Source of the DNA: DASRDB01 sp035652815
GTDB taxonomy: Bacteria; Chloroflexota; Ktedonobacteria; Ktedonobacterales; Ktedonobacteraceae
NCBI GenBank assembly: GCA_035652815.1
Contig: DASRDB010000022.1
Coordinates: 248,001 to 312,000 of the forward strand
Direction: 5' to 3'
Length of the DNA stretch: 64,000 nt
Shown here: positions 1-8,330 of the stretch, one piece after another
Position numbering within the stretch: the first letter of the stretch is position 1
How the letters are laid out: each line of letters starts with the position of its first letter
Notes under the pieces: model-generated
Database searches by the model: none
Told to the model about the DNA's origin: nothing
The model's input: the letters and a program-made list of their open reading frames with translations, nothing else
Position numbers and translations under genes: made by a program

Positions 1-1184
1 CCATCAACATCCCCAAAATCGAAGAGACCTGTTCCGACAAGGGTTGTCACCATTGGCTTGCCAAGCAGCGAAACTGCGCGAACCGCGCTTGTCTCGCTAT
101 CCGCCACATACAATACACGTTCGTTCTGGATGCTCAAGCCGTTGGGCTGTGCGAACCATGCCTCACTGCCTTCTCCATCTACCAGACCTTCGTGGCCTGT
201 TCCCGCGAATGGCTCGATCATATCGCGGTCAAGGTAGTAGACATAAAGCTGGTGTGTGCCCGCCATTGCAATAAACAGGCGATTGCCCAGGCAAGCCAGA
301 TCCCAGGGCGAACTTAAGGCGACTTCTCGTGCCGGGCCAGACCGGGGTGTTGAAACCATGCCAGCCTGCTCTCCTGTTCCCGCGATGGTCTCGACTTGCT
401 GTGTTTTCAGATGAACGCGCCGTATCAAGTGATTCTCTGTATCCGCCACGTATAAGCTGTCTCCAACCAGCGCGAGACCTTGCGGCCTCTGAAAGCGCGC
501 TTCTGTAAAGGAGCCATCGCAACTACCAACTTCACCTGTTCCGATCACCTGTTGAATTTTGCCCGTGAGGTCCATTATCAGCATGCGATGATGGCCGGAA
601 TCGCTCACTGCAAGCCGTTGAGCGGCCTCATCAATTGCAATTTTGCCAGGGAAAGCTATAAGCGCTTCGGGAGCAGTTTCCCTCGAAAAACGCAGCGTGC
701 GATGATCGAGCAAACCCTGGGCATCAAATTCGGCTATCATCTCCCTCAGCAATTGTTTCGCCCTCTCGGGCCGAATCTCGCCTTCGTGCCGACCAATAAC
801 GCGGTTTTCGGGGTCGATGAACACCAGCGTTGGCCAGGCGCGCACCGCGTATTCTTTCCATAAACGCATAGAGCGGTCGTTGACCACCGGATGCTCTATA
901 CCGTAACGCAGCACCGCATCACGCACGCTATCAGTATATTTTTCCCGCGCAAACTTCGGCGAATGCACGCTCACGACTGTGAGTTCTTCGGGAAATTCCT
1001 GCTCAAGCTCGCGCAACTGCGCCAGCGCATGCATGCAATTGATTCAACACAGTGTCCAGAAGTGCAGAATGACGATGCGCCTTTTCAGTTCGCTGATGTG
1101 CAGGGGATGGTCGCTGTTGATCCAATCGAGTCCTGCTGGAAAATCGGGGGCGCGCACTTCGCCGCGAAATTGTGAGGTTGCCAT
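1..1184 (-). CDS. Thioredoxin-like / NHL-repeat protein, candidate selenoprotein (in-frame TGA = Sec47), 3' end beyond window
   Basis: Read from ATG at 1184 with GAGGCGG upstream, the frame is open to the window edge except for one TGA at 1044-1046. The N-terminus (motif RAPDFPAGLDW at about 11-21) leads into a thioredoxin-like domain; the strand HFWTLC at 41-46 is followed by the TGA and then INCMH. Members of this Trx-NHL family (human NHLRC2 type) have C-C-I-N-C here, so TGA replaces the first cysteine of the redox pair, giving U-x-x-C. The frame continues with the cis-Pro loop (AWPTLVFID) and then NHL beta-propeller units from about residue 180 (QGLALVGDSLYVADTENH and similar). I checked translation across 421-1046 without finding a frameshift. 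The likely role is thiol/disulfide or peroxide chemistry, by family resemblance. If UGA is not decoded, the product is a 46-residue stub and the gene is dead. No sel genes are in the window. Confidence 0.72.
1000..1046 (-). promoter_or_regulatory. Candidate bacterial SECIS hairpin directly after the in-frame TGA
   Basis: Counting the U of UGA as 1, bases 25-28 (GCGC) pair with 33-36 (GCGC) around the tetraloop AGUU at 29-32. Below a G/G mismatch, 21-23 pair with 38-40; then U-G and G-U wobbles at 18-19/42-43 and 14-16 with 45-47. The apical loop has G at its second position followed by U, 26 bases after the UGA. This fits the general bacterial SECIS description as I know it (short apical loop, early G, upper stem of at least 4 bp, 16-37 base spacing). 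Folding is by eye; GC-rich coding sequence can form such hairpins by chance. Confidence 0.5.
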
Positions 1185-1231
1185 GTTCCCGCCTCTCGTA
1201 CTGCCTTCAGACCAATATGGTCGCAGAAATT

Positions 1232-1266
1232 ATCATACCATACGAGCCAGAAGGCAGGTATGTAAA
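1232..1266 (-). promoter_or_regulatory. Putative sigma-70 promoter of the Trx-NHL gene
   Basis: On the minus strand TTTACA (1261-1266) is followed after 18 bases by TATGGT (1237-1242), with an overlapping TATGAT at 1232-1237. It lies in the 100-base gap between the glycosidase-like gene and the Trx-NHL start. An 8-bp inverted repeat (CTGCCTTC at 1201-1208, GAAGGCAG at 1250-1257) straddles the -10. Confidence 0.5.
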
Positions 1267-1284
1267 GAGGCGGGACAACATGAT

Positions 1285-3117
1285 CTATTTCAGGCCAACC
1301 GACAATCCCACCGTCGTATATGCCGGAACGGTAATGGTTGCCATAAAGCCTGTGCCACCCGATACAGGCACCAGTGTGACCGAACTGGTGACAATAGAAT
1401 TGGCCGGATTGCCCATACTGAATTTAAGGGTATAGACGCTGCCTGATGTGCTGGATGTGCCGGGATTTTGCAGGAAGACATGCAGCGTAGAGTACGATGA
1501 GCTGGTGGTGTTAACAATGGCGATGCTGTCACGCGAGGCCGTGAAGAACCCACTGACATACAAACCGGAAGGCTTTACGAGGCGAGGCGTGGCGACATAG
1601 CCGCCATCCGTCATATCGAGATAGTTTGACGCGCCGAACAGGTCGTAGGCATAGTAGGTGGGATATGGCTGTACCTGGCCCTGTTGCGGTCCGCAGTCCA
1701 ACTGCTGATCGTATATACCGAACATACATAGATTCTGCTGGGGGATGTTCCAGGTATAGTATGCCAGTCCAGCGGGAACTGCCGGAGCCGCACCGTAAGA
1801 GGAGTGTGTATCATTGACGGTATTCAGCAGGTCTTCAATAAAAAGGGCATTCATTAGTGGCGCATAGGTAGGGTGATTGCGACAGACGTTCGGATAGCAG
1901 GGCGTCATGCTGTACTCGTCAAGATAAATGGGAGTATTCGCGGCATTGGGCTGCTTACCGCTATGCACCAGTTTAGCGATCTGCTCGTATTGAGCTGCGA
2001 CTCCTAAATAGGGGTCTTGTTCATTGCCCACCAGCGAGGTGCTGCCAGCATTGAAGCTCGAACTTGACATGTAGCGGTGATAGGTGATGAAATCCATATA
2101 GGGATAAACAGCAGGGTCGTTTAGCAGCGTGGGGAACCACCATGTCAGGTGATTTTTCAGAGCATAAACCAGACCTGGGCCTCCTATTTGAACCTGCACT
2201 CCATCTCTGCTGCCCTGCTGTTTCATGAGGGGTGCTGCGGCTGCGAAGATGGCGCGGTAGGCCGAGACTCTATCCAGGTCGGCATTTGCGTCATTGGATG
2301 GCTCACAAAGAAACTGCGCGCCGTCGGGTTGATTCCATATCTCATACATGGCGTGCAATTGAGGAAATTTGGCGTCTACATGCGCAACCACGATGGCCGC
2401 GAGTTTTCCCCAGGTCTGAGGCCCGACATCCTGACCGTTTACCAGGTACATTGGTTTGACTGAGTGATCGTCGAAAGGTGGATTGTAGGTCAGGCAGGGA
2501 TTGGTTTGCCGGGGCGTCTGGTTTTGTGGTTCAAGCCAGGTGGGGGTAGATGCCAGCGAAATGAGAGGCTGCAGGTTGAACTGCGCGGCCAGTGCCATTT
2601 GATTATCAAATTTTGCCCAGCTCTGCTGCGATGGATTGGTCAGGCTGGCGGCAGCCGGGAAAATTTCCGCCATGTCGTCGTAGTCACCCAGCTTCATCAG
2701 GTGAAAGTTGGCCGAGAGGACTGCATTTCCATTGGCCGGTAATACTCGCCCTATGTTAATGCCGCCAACACCCAGAAAACGATACGGTATTGGGTATGCT
2801 TTGTTCTGCCGGTTGCTAAAATCAACAGTGATATCAGCCTGGGATGCCGAAATAGTGATGGGCGGGACCGTTGGAGTCTTCGTCGCGCCAGGGGTGGTGT
2901 CAGCATGTGCAAGCTGAGCAGTTGAACCTGGTGTATTATCAGATGCATGAGCCGAGGATGGCGATTGACCTAACCACTGCTGCACATGACCAGCAGTCAA
3001 TTGTGTGAGAAGAAGTATGATGAGTGTTAATGAGAGCAGGGCAACGATACCGGAAATTGCCCTCTTTTTTCCTTTACCGGAGAACGTGATGAAGCGCCTG
3101 TACTTGTTCATAAACAA
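1285..3117 (-). CDS. Membrane-anchored clan GH-A glycosidase-like protein with WNQP in place of WNEP
   Basis: A 610-residue protein. A short basic N-terminus and one hydrophobic helix (about 20-45) suggest a signal anchor, followed by a Ser/Thr/Pro linker (about 55-90) and an extracellular TIM-barrel-like region. The strand YEIWNQPDG at about 252-260 matches the acid/base strand of GH39-like enzymes, but the expected Glu of WNEP is Gln (about 256). A plausible nucleophile strand YLDEY puts Glu at 401. The C-terminal 120 residues look like a beta-sandwich. TTG at 3117 has GGAG 8 bases upstream; the ATG at 3111 would be too far from it, so I prefer TTG. Activity on glycosides is inferred; with Gln it may be a sugar binder or a retaining enzyme with a different acid. 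Confidence 0.7.
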   Translation of the reverse strand: MFMNKYRRFITFSGKGKKRAISGIVALLSLTLIILLLTQLTAGHVQQWLGQSPSSAHASDNTPGSTAQLAHADTTPGATKTPTVPPITISASQADITVDFSNRQNKAYPIPYRFLGVGGINIGRVLPANGNAVLSANFHLMKLGDYDDMAEIFPAAASLTNPSQQSWAKFDNQMALAAQFNLQPLISLASTPTWLEPQNQTPRQTNPCLTYNPPFDDHSVKPMYLVNGQDVGPQTWGKLAAIVVAHVDAKFPQLHAMYEIWNQPDGAQFLCEPSNDANADLDRVSAYRAIFAAAAPLMKQQGSRDGVQVQIGGPGLVYALKNHLTWWFPTLLNDPAVYPYMDFITYHRYMSSSSFNAGSTSLVGNEQDPYLGVAAQYEQIAKLVHSGKQPNAANTPIYLDEYSMTPCYPNVCRNHPTYAPLMNALFIEDLLNTVNDTHSSYGAAPAVPAGLAYYTWNIPQQNLCMFGIYDQQLDCGPQQGQVQPYPTYYAYDLFGASNYLDMTDGGYVATPRLVKPSGLYVSGFFTASRDSIAIVNTTSSSYSTLHVFLQNPGTSSTSGSVYTLKFSMGNPANSIVTSSVTLVPVSGGTGFMATITVPAYTTVGLSVGLK

Positions 3118-3273
3118 TAAACTTTCTCCGCGAGGCGGCGATGAATATTTCCCCCTATTCCACTATAACGCGGCGTCTAAGCTTGAGTAACACGAAAAAC
3201 ACTTTTAGTCGTCTTCCAGGAGCATTTGTTGAAAACATAAGCTGAACAGGGAAGATACCTTGAGAGAATATGG

Positions 3274-4512
3274 CTACCGGCACAACAGGGCATCAGCAGT
3301 AAGCGCAACCAGAACCATGCCCAGACAGAGCAGCGTCACGCCGGGCCACCCCGCCCAGATAAGCGCCAGTCCTGGCAATACCGCGCCGATGCTTCCACCG
3401 AAATAGTATAGCGAGAGGTAGAGTGAAGCAGCGGTGCCTTTTGCTCGCGTGGCCTGCTCTCCCAGGTAGAGATTCGCGGCGGGAACCGTCGAAAACATGC
3501 CGAGTGTCACCAGGCTCAGCCCGAACATCACAATCCATAGTACAGGCACAAGCGTGATAAGCAGCCCGATGGCGACCAGCCCCATACTAAAAGCCATCGC
3601 CCTGCGCGAACCAATGCGACTCGCGATGCTGCCCGCGATGGGAGAGCCAACGCCCGTCAGCCAGAGCAGATAGACCAGGCTGAGCGCTATTGTAGGCAGG
3701 CGAAAGTGGGGGCCTGTCAAATAAAACGGCAGGTAGGTGAAGATGCCGATGAAGCCGAAGAAACTGGTGAAACCGATGATAAACGCGCCGACCAGTCGCC
3801 GGTTGCGCAGGTGCATGCGCATATCCTGGAGCGTCTGTCGCAGAAAGGTGCTATCGCGGAAAAAGCTGGAGAACGTTTGACGCATCGCATGCCCATCGAG
3901 TTCTTTGCGGCTATATCTATCAGGCAGGAAGCGCCACATAATCAGGGCGGCGATCAGCGTTGGCAGGGCAAAGGAAAGCAGCGCGACCTGCCAGTCAAAG
4001 AAGCCTGTCAGCGCGGCGCTGCCTACACGGGCGAATAATCCGCCCAGCGTCAGGCCGCTGACATAGATGCCCATCGCCAGCCCGCGCCCTTTGCCCGAGA
4101 ACTCTTCGTTCACATACGAAATCGCCACGCTGGTCAACCCCGGCATGAGCAAACCCTGGATGGCGCGCAGGATCACCAGTGTGGTGAAGTTTGGCGCAAA
4201 GGCCAGCAGCAGTGTTGGAAGAATGACCAGAAAGCTCACACCAACCATCACCGGTTTGCGCCCGATACGATCGGAAAGCGGCCCATAAAAAAGCGAGCCA
4301 ATCGCCACCGCCAGTACCAGCACCGAGACCGTCAGTCCTGCCGTAGGGGCGGGAACGTGAAATACTTTGCTGAGGACAGGCAGAATGGCCTGGGTGCTGT
4401 ACATATTGGCAAAGATGAAGGCGGGAGCAACAAAGAGGGTGACTAAGGCCCATACTCTCGGCTGCTCGCGGGCACGTTCAACTTCTGGCGTCGCACTGGA
4501 TACCCGTTCCAC
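3274..4512 (-). CDS. MFS transporter, YnfM/arabinose-efflux-like
   Basis: A 412-residue polytopic protein with about 12 hydrophobic helices. The MFS motif A, GPLSDRIGRKP, lies at 77-87 between TM2 and TM3, and a degenerate second copy (GSIASRIGSRRAM) follows the central loop. The central cytoplasmic loop (about 195-235) is charged, as usual for the family. It most likely exports a small molecule by proton antiport; the substrate cannot be read from sequence. Start is GTG at 4512 with AGGGAG about 9 bases upstream. It lies 15 bases after the leucine dehydrogenase stop, so the two are probably co-transcribed, hinting at amino-acid or keto-acid efflux (inference). Confidence 0.85.
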   Translation of the reverse strand: MERVSSATPEVERAREQPRVWALVTLFVAPAFIFANMYSTQAILPVLSKVFHVPAPTAGLTVSVLVLAVAIGSLFYGPLSDRIGRKPVMVGVSFLVILPTLLLAFAPNFTTLVILRAIQGLLMPGLTSVAISYVNEEFSGKGRGLAMGIYVSGLTLGGLFARVGSAALTGFFDWQVALLSFALPTLIAALIMWRFLPDRYSRKELDGHAMRQTFSSFFRDSTFLRQTLQDMRMHLRNRRLVGAFIIGFTSFFGFIGIFTYLPFYLTGPHFRLPTIALSLVYLLWLTGVGSPIAGSIASRIGSRRAMAFSMGLVAIGLLITLVPVLWIVMFGLSLVTLGMFSTVPAANLYLGEQATRAKGTAASLYLSLYYFGGSIGAVLPGLALIWAGWPGVTLLCLGMVLVALTADALLCR

Positions 4513-4527
4513 TTTGCTGCACTCCCT

Positions 4528-5625
4528 CTAGCGCATGCGTAACTGACCTGTGATTGCCAGCTTTCTGGCCTGACCGACAGAGGCAATACGCTGTTCGGCC
4601 ACGACATCGGCGGCGCGATAGGTTGGTATGCCAAGCTCTTTTGAAATGGCGATCACTTTCTCCATCGCCGAATAAAGGGCTGCTACCTTTTCCATCGCTC
4701 GCTTGCGATTGAAGCCACCAGGATTAAGGCTGTCCAATCCGAGTAGCAGCCCGCCCGCGTTCACGATGAAATCAGGCGCGTACAGGATGCCCCGCGCCTG
4801 TATCATATCCCCATGTCGTTCCTCAGCAAGCTGGTTATTGGCCGAGCCGCAGACAATTTTGCAGCGCAGTTCTGGAATGCTCTCGTCGTTCAAGACGCTG
4901 CCAAGCGCGCAAGGACAGTAGATATCAACATCCAGGCGCTCAATCTCAGACGGTGAAGCAACTTCTGCCCGGTATCTGCTGGCGAACTGCCTCGCTCTCT
5001 CCTCGTCAATGTCCGCGACGATCACCTTTGCCCCCGCCTCTGTCAGATAGCGCAGGGCATGATGTCCGACAGCGCCTACACCTTGCAGGGCGACGCTTCT
5101 GCCTTGCAGGTTCGGACTGCCGAACACTTCTTTCAAGCACGCTCGCATACCCTGGACAACTCCGTAAGCGGTCGCCTCTGAGCTATCTCCTGGGCCACCC
5201 CACGATTCGGGGAGCGTGACAACGTAGGGCGTTTCCATGCGCATGATAACCATATCGTCCAGATTTGTGCCAACATCGACGCCCGTGATAAATAGACCGT
5301 TCAGGCGATCGATGAAACGAGCCAGTGCGCGTAGTCTGGCCTCTGTTTTATCATGCTTCGGGTCACCGATCACGACACATTTTCCGCCGCCGTAGGACAC
5401 GCCGCACGCCGCGCACTTGTACGTCATACCGCGCGCCAGCCGCAATACATCTCGAATAGCCTGCTCCTCGCTCTCATAGGGCCACATGCGTATGCCACCT
5501 GCGGCGGGGCCAAGCGTGGTATTGTGGATGGCAATGATCGCTTTCAGTCCGAGCGTTTTCTCCTGGCAGAAATAGAGGTTTTCGTAATCGTAGGACTCCA
5601 TGAGGTCGAAAATAAAATTGCCCAT
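4528..5625 (-). CDS. Leucine dehydrogenase (Glu/Leu/Phe/Val dehydrogenase family)
   Basis: NAD-dependent oxidative deamination of branched-chain amino acids to 2-keto acids, cytosolic. The 365-residue product matches the usual length. The substrate domain carries GPAAGGIRMW (39-49) and the GGGK catalytic lysine K82; the Rossmann domain has GVGAVG at 182-187 followed by the acidic stretch VADID. The open frame continues upstream to 5964, but that part overlaps the divergent gene and its promoter. ATG at 5625 has AAGGAG 11 bases upstream and gives the family N-terminus. Phe or Val dehydrogenase specificity cannot be excluded. Likely first gene of an operon with the MFS gene. Confidence 0.9.
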   Translation of the reverse strand: MGNFIFDLMESYDYENLYFCQEKTLGLKAIIAIHNTTLGPAAGGIRMWPYESEEQAIRDVLRLARGMTYKCAACGVSYGGGKCVVIGDPKHDKTEARLRALARFIDRLNGLFITGVDVGTNLDDMVIMRMETPYVVTLPESWGGPGDSSEATAYGVVQGMRACLKEVFGSPNLQGRSVALQGVGAVGHHALRYLTEAGAKVIVADIDEERARQFASRYRAEVASPSEIERLDVDIYCPCALGSVLNDESIPELRCKIVCGSANNQLAEERHGDMIQARGILYAPDFIVNAGGLLLGLDSLNPGGFNRKRAMEKVAALYSAMEKVIAISKELGIPTYRAADVVAEQRIASVGQARKLAITGQLRMR

Positions 5626-5723
5626 GTAAATGTACGCTCCTTGTGTTTTGCCTTGCTCTTTCCCCTCATAAAAAAATTGTAACATTACGCAGGCGACATT
5701 ATTCTGCGCGCTTTTCCCACACT

Positions 5724-5752
5724 TTTTCTGTTCTTTGTGGATAGCATATAAT
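5724..5752 (+). promoter_or_regulatory. Putative promoter of the gene at 5788
   Basis: A perfect TATAAT at 5747-5752 with a weak T-rich -35 around 5724-5729, 36 bases before the start codon, in the divergent gap with leucine dehydrogenase. Confidence 0.4.
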
Positions 5753-5787
5753 GTCAGCTGACGAGAGATATATGAGAGGAAAGAGTT

Positions 5788-6729
5788 ATGGACATCTATC
5801 GAGCGCTGAATGCAGACGTGCCGCAGTTGCTCTTTACCGTGATGCATCAGGCGGAGCCATTGGTTTCCGAAGAAGAGTTTACCCGGACAGTGGCGGCTTT
5901 GCATAGGGACATGCGACAGCAGGCTCAGGAGATGGAGACGCTGCTGGGAGAATGGATAGGGCAACAGGCCAACCAGCAGGCGGAAGAAACGCTCCAGAAA
6001 TTGCAGCGCCTCAATCTGCTGTCAAACAATATAGATACTCAACAGGCGCGAGATGCCTTAGCGCGAGATTATTGCCGCTTTGCTCAAAGGGTAGGAACTG
6101 CATCCGTGTTAGGCATGCAGGGGTCAGGTGAAGAGGTGTTTCTAGAAGAACTGCCTCAAGACCCTGATCTGGCAAAGCGCGTTGCCGATGGGCGCGAGTA
6201 CCTTGTTTCGCTCGGCTTCAAGCCAGGGCAGGGACCGTTACACGAAGCCTGGCTGCTTTTCCAGAGTTCAATCCATTACGATGTCATGGAGTATGCCGTT
6301 CGCGACCGCATGGGCATTTATGGCGGCTCATATGGCACGCATATCGAGAATATCGCCCGCACTTCCTTTGGCACCTACAATCTTGTCTATCAAATTGGCG
6401 AATCGCTCACGGCTGATCTGGCGAGTGATGTTCCAACTCAGGAAGTGACCTTTGCCTTTAGTAAGGGGCCTGCTCGCTACAGCGATTTCCGGCGCAGTGT
6501 CGCAGCGCTTTTGGAGCAGGTCGCCGAACAGCTTGACCTGATTCATGCCTCGTTCTGGCAGCGTAAACTTGGGCTGGGTACAGGCAAAGAATTCGTACTC
6601 CGACTGCGCATTCCGGTAGGCGAAGAGGCTCTGCGTGAGTTAATCGCCACGCTGGGCGATGCCGGAAAAGTGGGCAAAGAGACCATCGTAAAGCGGGGAA
6701 AGCTCCTGCTAGGCAGAAGGATACTATAG
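5788..6729 (+). CDS. Conserved-looking hypothetical protein, 313 aa
   Basis: Not recognised. The ATG follows GAGAGGA at good spacing. The N-terminal half is helical and Gln-rich, coiled-coil-like at about 30-105. The middle (residues 165-205) has several aromatic/glycine patches such as GIYGGSYGTH. The C-terminal 50 residues alternate hydrophobic and basic residues. There is no signal peptide or TM helix, so it is probably cytosolic. It stands alone between two genes on the opposite strand. Codon use resembles its neighbours, so I take it as a real gene. Confidence 0.7.
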   Translation: MDIYRALNADVPQLLFTVMHQAEPLVSEEEFTRTVAALHRDMRQQAQEMETLLGEWIGQQANQQAEETLQKLQRLNLLSNNIDTQQARDALARDYCRFAQRVGTASVLGMQGSGEEVFLEELPQDPDLAKRVADGREYLVSLGFKPGQGPLHEAWLLFQSSIHYDVMEYAVRDRMGIYGGSYGTHIENIARTSFGTYNLVYQIGESLTADLASDVPTQEVTFAFSKGPARYSDFRRSVAALLEQVAEQLDLIHASFWQRKLGLGTGKEFVLRLRIPVGEEALRELIATLGDAGKVGKETIVKRGKLLLGRRIL

Positions 6730-6809
6730 GCAAGCTGCTTTTCCTCTTCCAGATATGGCGAGAAAGAGCAAGCTGCTACAAATTGCTTCCTCTTGTTGAT
6801 TCCGACCTG

Positions 6810-7364
6810 TCACCAGTCAAAGAGAGAACGAATCATCATTGCGCGTATAAGCAGCACTATGCCAAAGATAATGGCGTAGGCCGCGATGAGCCAGACGATG
6901 GCAAGTGCGAAAGAACGCGGAGAAAAGAACATAATCAGCCCGAAGATGACGGAAAGGATTCCGGCCAGCGCCAGCCACCACTCCCCACGAATTGCTCTAC
7001 TGAGCCAGATGGCCGCCACAATTTCAAAGATGCCTGTGATGATCGCCCAGACCGCGATGAACGTGAGCAGCACCAGGGCCGTGATGCCCGGCCAGACGAA
7101 AGTTAAGATACCGATGATGATGCCTGTCAGACCCTCAAGCAGCAAAATCCACCAGCGTGACTGTGTTCGTCTCTCTTCAAACGCTGCCGCTATATCAAAC
7201 AGGCCATCAACGAAGACCCACGCGCCGAATAAGGCCAGTAACACAATCAATCCGATATGTGGCCAGATAAACATCAGGAAGCCAAATACAATGGCGAGGA
7301 TGCCGCGTAGGATCAATTGCCACCAGTAACGTCGTACCAGCCGCCGACCTTGCATGAGATTCAT
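6810..7364 (-). CDS. HdeD-like DUF308 membrane protein
   Basis: A 184-residue protein with six hydrophobic helices arranged as three similar pairs, each of the type 'GI(L/I)..(I/V)FG....(W/F)P', which is the DUF308/HdeD pattern. HdeD in E. coli is linked to acid resistance; the family's biochemistry is not established, so function here is unknown beyond membrane stress association. ATG at 7364 has an AAGGAAGG-type ribosome site upstream. It is convergent with the preceding hypothetical gene. Confidence 0.82.
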   Translation of the reverse strand: MNLMQGRRLVRRYWWQLILRGILAIVFGFLMFIWPHIGLIVLLALFGAWVFVDGLFDIAAAFEERRTQSRWWILLLEGLTGIIIGILTFVWPGITALVLLTFIAVWAIITGIFEIVAAIWLSRAIRGEWWLALAGILSVIFGLIMFFSPRSFALAIVWLIAAYAIIFGIVLLIRAMMIRSLFDW

Positions 7365-7485
7365 GGTAAGCCTTCCTTTCTGTTCTGTATGGGCTGTAAA
7401 ACGTTGACATCTCTACTTTTGGGAATCAAGTCAATGGGTAAACAAGGCAAAATCAGCCAGGCAACTAATGATTTTTTGAAGCCAA

Positions 7486-7499
7486 CATAGTATACTATG
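7486..7499. promoter_or_regulatory. Perfect 14-bp palindrome overlapping a -10-like TATACT
   Basis: CATAGTATACTATG reads the same on both strands and contains TATACT (7491-7496), 37 bases before the yqeY start. It is a good candidate operator or symmetrical promoter core between the divergent HdeD-like and YqeY genes. Confidence 0.4.
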
Positions 7500-7536
7500 G
7501 CCGTACTCATTGTATTCTATAAAAAGGGGCGTTTTC

Positions 7537-8010
7537 ATGGCAAGGCAGGAATTTCCAATTGAGCAGCAATTGCGTAAAGATATTCAGGATGCGCAGCGGG
7601 CGCGAGACCAGTTGCGTCTGGACACGCTGCGGATGGCGCTGGGAGCTATTCATAACCTTGAGGTAGCGCGCACAGACCGCAAGAATCCCGAGTATGGACA
7701 GCCGCTTACCGAGGCCGATTGCTTGAAGGTGCTGGAGCAGGAAGTCAAAAAGCGCAGCCAGGCGATACCGCTGTATAAACAGGGTGGCCGTAACGATCTC
7801 GCGGAGAAAGAACAGCGCGAAATGGAGATCTTACAAAGCTATCTCTCGGCCTCACAGATGAGCGATGACGAGATTCGGGCGCTTGTCACATCCTTGATTG
7901 AGCAGCATGGCAAAGAGTTCCGGCGCGTCATGCCTCTGGCCGCAAAGGAAACGAAGGGCCGCGCAGAAGGCGCTCGCGTACAGCGCATTGTCAAAGAAAT
8001 GACGCAATAA
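7537..8010 (+). CDS. yqeY: GatB/YqeY domain protein
   Basis: A 157-residue YqeY homologue: N-terminal basic helix with the pattern RKDIQDAQRARD and LDTLRMALGAIHNLE, the central EVKKRSQAI, and the C-terminal SYLSASQMSDDEI and GRAEGARVQRIVKE typical of the tRNA-amidotransferase-related tail domain. Its role is uncertain; the fold resembles the tRNA-binding tail of GatB. Start at 7537 follows AAGGGG at 9 bases; the upstream in-frame extension lacks a ribosome site. It precedes the CysRS fusion gene but a strong terminator separates them. Confidence 0.88.
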   Translation: MARQEFPIEQQLRKDIQDAQRARDQLRLDTLRMALGAIHNLEVARTDRKNPEYGQPLTEADCLKVLEQEVKKRSQAIPLYKQGGRNDLAEKEQREMEILQSYLSASQMSDDEIRALVTSLIEQHGKEFRRVMPLAAKETKGRAEGARVQRIVKEMTQ

Positions 8011-8012
8011 AC

Positions 8013-8087
8013 AACAGCACAACGGGTGCTGTTAAAAAGGGTAGTATCCTGCTGGCGTATGAATAAGCGGATACTACCCTGTTTTTG
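8013..8087 (+). terminator. Two hairpins after yqeY, second with T-tract
   Basis: An 8-bp perfect stem (8013-8020 with 8026-8033) is followed by an 11-bp perfect stem (8039-8049 with 8069-8079) and TGTTTTTGCTTTT. The second is a classical intrinsic terminator; the first may pause or protect the transcript. Confidence 0.8.
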
Positions 8088-8217
8088 CTTTTCGAGCCAT
8101 CTTAATGATGGTGTATCATCCGTACTGTACGGTTTATCGTATACATCATATAGCCGCTTGCTGGCGTAGCAAAGGGATGCCTTTTTATTTAAAACAGTAA
8201 GCGAGAAGAAAATGAAC

Positions 8218-8247
8218 TTGACAAGAGGTGATACATCTTCGTACCAT
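8218..8247 (+). promoter_or_regulatory. Putative promoter of the CysRS-glycosyltransferase gene
   Basis: Consensus TTGACA at 8218-8223 and TACCAT at 8242-8247 with 18 bases between. The resulting leader would be about 75 bases. I saw no T-box (no T-box motif before the gene). Confidence 0.45.
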
Positions 8248-8330
8248 AGAAAAGCTGAAAGTTTGTTCGTATGGATAATGATGGCTTGCCGATACCCCAG
8301 GGTAAGTGTGCGAATGACAGGGAAGCGACC

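Noticed and set aside
1237..1266. The promoter of the Trx-NHL gene looks strikingly like the E. coli lac promoter (TTTACA, then GGCTCG before the -10).
   Set aside because: With 18-base spacing the similarity covers a dozen bases and is most likely chance; there is no lac operator or CAP context.
5626..5964. N-terminal extension of leucine dehydrogenase to 5964.
   Set aside because: It overlaps the divergent gene and its TATAAT; LeuDH ends at the normal N-terminus from ATG 5625 with a good ribosome site.
8088..8330. The leader before the CysRS gene as a T-box or riboswitch.
   Set aside because: No T-box consensus, specifier stem or known riboswitch core could be recognised; a plain promoter explains it.
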